DNA of 64,000 bases from Alitta virens. Lineage: Eukaryota; Annelida; Polychaeta; Phyllodocida; Nereididae. Position 1 is the first letter of the stretch. Each line of letters begins with the position of its first letter. The notes under the pieces are model-generated. The model was not told the origin of the DNA and did no database searches. It was given only the letters and a program-made list of their open reading frames with translations. Positions 61,401-64,000 of this stretch are shown here, piece after piece. Both the position numbers and the translations under genes were made by a program. Location: the NCBI GenBank assembly GCA_932294295.1, contig OW028585.1, forward strand, positions 30,674,720 to 30,738,719. The letters run 5' to 3'.

Positions 61401-64000
61401 TAAGGTCTTAATGGTGAGGTGGTCTTATTACTGAGGCTGTCTTAAAGTGAGGTTTCCCTGTCTGGCTATTCTAAGGTTTTAATGGTGAGGTGGTCTTAAT
61501 ACTGAAGTGGCCTTAAAGTGACGTTTCCCTGTCTGTCTATTCTAAGGTCTTAATGGTGAGGGGGTCTTAATACTGAGGTGCTCTTAAATTGAGGTTTCCC
61601 TGTCTGTCTATTCTAAGGTCTTAATGGTGAGGTGGTCTTATTACTGAGGTGGTCTTAATACTGAAGTGGCCTTAATTGTGAGGTGGTCTTAAATTGAGGT
61701 TTCCTTGTCTGTCTATTCTAAGGTCTTAATTTTGAAGTGGTCTTAAGACTGAGGTTGTCTTAAAGTGAGGTTTCCCTGTCTATCTATTCTAAGGTCTTAA
61801 TGGTGAGGTGGTCTTAATACTGAAGTGGCCTTAAAGTGAGGTTTCCCTGTCTGTCTATTCTAAGGTCTTAATGGTGAGGTGGTCTTAATACTGAGGTGCT
61901 CTTAAATTGAGGTTTCCCGGTCTGTCTATTCTAAGGTCTTAATGATGAGGTGGTCTTAATACTGAAGTGGCCTTAAAGTGAGGTTTCCCTGTCTGTCTAT
62001 TCTAACGTCTTAATGGTGAGGGGGTCTTAATACTGAGGTGCTCTTAAATTGAGGTTTCCCTGTCTGTCTATTCTAAGGTCTTAATGGTGAGGTGGTCTTA
62101 ATACTGAGGTGGTCTTAATACTGAAGTGGCCTTAATTGTGAGGTGGTCTTAAATTGAGGTTTCCCTGTCTGTCTATTCTAAGGTCTTAATTGTGAAGTGG
62201 TCTTAAGACTGAGGTTGTCTTAAAGTGAGGTTTCCCTGTCTGTCTATTCTAAGGTCTTAATGGTGAGGTGGTCGTAATACTAAAGTGGCCTTAAAGTGAG
62301 GTTTCCCTGTCTGTCTATTCTAAGGTCTTAATGGTGAGGTGGTCTTATTACTGAGGTGGTCTTAATACTGAAGTGGCCTTAAAGTGTGGTTTCCCTGTCT
62401 GTCTATTCTAAGGTCTTGATGGTGAGGTGGTCTTATTACTGAGGCTGTCTTAAAGTGAGGTTTCCCTGTCTGTCTATTCTAAGGTCTTAATGGTGAGGTG
62501 GTCTTAATACTGAAGTGGCCTTAAAGTGAGGTTTCCCTGTCTGTCTATTCTAAGGTCTTAATGGTGAGGTGGTCTTAATACTGAGGCTGTCTTAAAGTGA
62601 GGTTTCCCTGTCTGTCTATTCTTAGGTCTTAATGGTGAGGTAGTCTTAATACTGAAGTGGCCTTAAAGTGAGGTTTCCCTGTCTGTCAATTCTAAGGTCT
62701 TAATGGTGAGGTGGTCTTATTACTGAAGTGGCCTTAAAGTGAGGTTTCCCTGTCTGTCTATTCTAAGGTCTTATTTGTGAGGTGGTCTTAATACTGAGGC
62801 TGTCTTAAAGTGAGGTTTCCCTGTCAGGCTATTCTAAGGTCTTAATGGTGAGGTGGTCTTAATACTGAGGCTGTCTTAAGGTATGGTTTCCTTGTCTAAC
62901 TATTCTAAGGTCTTAATGGTGAGGTGGTCTTAATACTGAAGTGGCCTTGAAGTGAGGTTTCCCTGTCTGTCTATTCTAAGGTCTTAATGGTGAGGTGGTC
63001 TTATTACTGAAGTGGCCTTAAAGTGAGGTTTCCCTGTCTGTCTATTCTAAGGTCTTAATGGTGAGGTGGTCTTATTACTGAGTCTGTCTTAAAGTGAGGT
63101 TTCCCTGTCTGGCTATTCTAAGGTCTTAATCGTGAGGTGGTCTTAATACTGAAGTGGCCTTAAAGTGAGGTTTCCCTGTCTGTCTATTCTAAGGTCTTAA
63201 TGGTGAGGGGGTCTTAATACTGAGGTGCTCTTAAATTGAGGTTTCCCTGTCTGTCTATTCTAAGGTCTTAATGGTGAGGTGGTCTTAATACTGAAGTGGC
63301 CTTAATTGTGAGGTGGTCTTAAATTGAGGTTTCCTTGTCTGTCTATTCTAAGGTCTTAATTGTGAGGGGGTCTTAATACTGAGGTGCTCTTAAATTGAGG
63401 TTTCCCTGTTTGTCTATTCTAAGGTCTTAATGGTGAGGTGGTCTTAATACTGAAGTGGTCTTAAGACTGAGGTTGTCTTAAAGTGAGGTTTCCCTGTCTG
63501 TCTATTCTAAGGTCTTAATGGTGAGGTGGTCTTAATACTGAAGTGGCCTTAAAGTGAGGTTTCCCTGTCTGTCTATTCTAAGGTCTTAATGGTGAGGTGG
63601 TCTTAATACTGAGGTGGTCTTAATACTGAAGTGGCCTTAATTGTGAGGTGGTCTTAAATTGAGGTTTCCCTGTCTGTCTATTCTAAGGTCTTAATTGTGA
63701 AGTGGTCTTAAGACTGAGGTTGTCTTAAAGTGAGGTTTCCCTGTCTGTCTATTCTAAGGTCTTAATGGTGAGGTGGTCTTAATACTGAAGTGGCCTTAAA
63801 GTGAGGTTTCCCTGTCTGTCTATTCTAAGGTCTTAATGGAGAGGTGGTCTTATTATTGAGGCTGTCTTAAAGTGAGGTTTCCCTGTCTGTCTATTCTAAG
63901 GTCTTAATGGTGAGGTGGTCTTAATACTGAAGTGGCCTTAAAGTGAGGTTTCCCTGTCTGTCTATTCTAAGGTCTTAATGGTGAGGTGGTCTTAATACTG
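61401..64000 (+). repeat. Right end of window, satellite continues
   Basis: Ordinary 71- and 105-bp units continue to the last base, which ends inside a unit. Familiar variants reappear (cttaaggtatgg near 62876, the ggagagg unit near 63839), together with private ones (tgtcaggc, aatcgtgagg, agtctgtc). The right boundary of the array is not in the window. Confidence 0.9.

Larger units (their letters stand above)
6826..64000 (+). repeat. 57-kb satellite array, 71-bp unit (3 x 17 + 20)
   Basis: The unit is three 17-mers (GTCTTAATGGTGAGGTG, GTCTTAATACTGAAGTG, GCCTTAAAGTGAGGTTT) plus a 20-bp anchor (CCCTGTCTGTCTATTCTAAG), 71 bp in all. Its base counts are A 15, C 11, G 19 and T 26 (42% GC), with no CpG. 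Unit length varies by whole 17-mers: 71, 88 (for example near 10131-10220) and 105 bp (for example 28316-28420). Deletion forms are 69, 66 and 38 bp. All units I read are in the same orientation, and I saw no inserted element across 57 kb. The array reaches the right edge, so its full length is unknown. TTAA in each 17-mer places stops in all frames of both strands, and no open frame of 60 codons or more lies wholly inside it. I estimate about 750 units. Its cellular role is unknown. Confidence 0.98.

Noticed and set aside
6826..64000. CRISPR-like array
   Set aside because: There are no unique spacers between repeats; the sequence between anchors is itself repetitive (17-mers), and the flank looks eukaryotic with no cas genes.
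6826..64000. Tandem-repeat protein gene
   Set aside because: 17- and 71-bp periods shift frame, and TTAA stops occur in every frame on both strands, so no long open frame exists.
6826..64000. Telomeric or rDNA spacer repeat
   Set aside because: There is no TTAGGG-like unit and no rRNA sequence anywhere in the window.
6826..64000. CENP-B box inside the satellite
   Set aside because: I looked for the conserved TTCG...CGGGA pattern; the CpG-free consensus unit cannot contain it, and I saw none in variants.

Overview
The window looks like nuclear DNA from an animal, most likely an invertebrate. It has no compact bacterial-style coding, a long AT-rich non-coding flank with GATA/GACA/GACT microsatellites and 12-13 bp poly-G/poly-C runs, and then a very large satellite array. 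I cannot name the species; a marine invertebrate such as a mollusc, echinoderm or lower deuterostome is only an impression. I support no protein-coding gene, rRNA, tRNA or CRISPR array. The longest open frames (60-103 codons) lie in the flank and look like chance or low-complexity translations.

Layout. Positions 1-6825 are AT-rich, apparently intergenic or intronic sequence. It holds a compound tetranucleotide microsatellite (1-123), a polypurine tract followed by a GATA/GACA tract (1385-1556), an ATTGATTA tract (1970-2002), a CAG-rich dispersed repeat present twice (about 2115-2191 and 4255-4323), a perfect hairpin (2795-2820), a 15-bp tandem duplication (4042-4071), GATA and GACT microsatellites (4105-4254), a foldback element with G/C runs in its arms (about 4511-4671), and isolated poly-C and poly-G runs. 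From about 6826 to 64000 (57 kb, 89% of the window) the sequence is one uninterrupted head-to-tail satellite that runs off the right edge.

Satellite organisation. The basic 71-bp unit is three degenerate 17-mers (consensus GTCTTAATACTGAGGTG) plus one 20-bp anchor (CCCTGTCTGTCTATTCTAAG). Units differ mainly in the number of 17-mers, giving 71, 88 and 105 bp. Rarer deletion forms are 69, 66 and 38 bp. I estimate roughly 750 units. Variant units occur in fixed orders that repeat over longer distances, so the array is hierarchical: 17 bp, 71 bp, 284 bp (4 units), about 1-4 kb blocks (989, 1255, 1470, 1518, 1880, 2868, 3362, 3461 and 4106 bp spacings), and 7-12 kb duplications.

The clearest structures are a 3362-bp block in two tandem copies (9.8-16.5 kb), a roughly 4.1-kb block in two tandem copies (19.5-27.7 kb), an alternating long-short series of 3461-bp and about 1.5-kb blocks (27.1-41.5 kb), a 1880-bp tandem pair (44.1-47.8 kb), and a roughly 10-kb segment (41.4-51.7 kb) copied at 53.0-61.4 kb. 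The offsets between copies change in whole-unit steps (71, 142, 213 bp), as expected from unequal exchange in register. The consensus unit lacks CpG, is strongly strand-asymmetric, and carries TTAA in every 17-mer, which puts stop codons on both strands. There is no sign that the array encodes protein. Its function (centromeric, pericentromeric, intronic macrosatellite or other) cannot be decided from this window.
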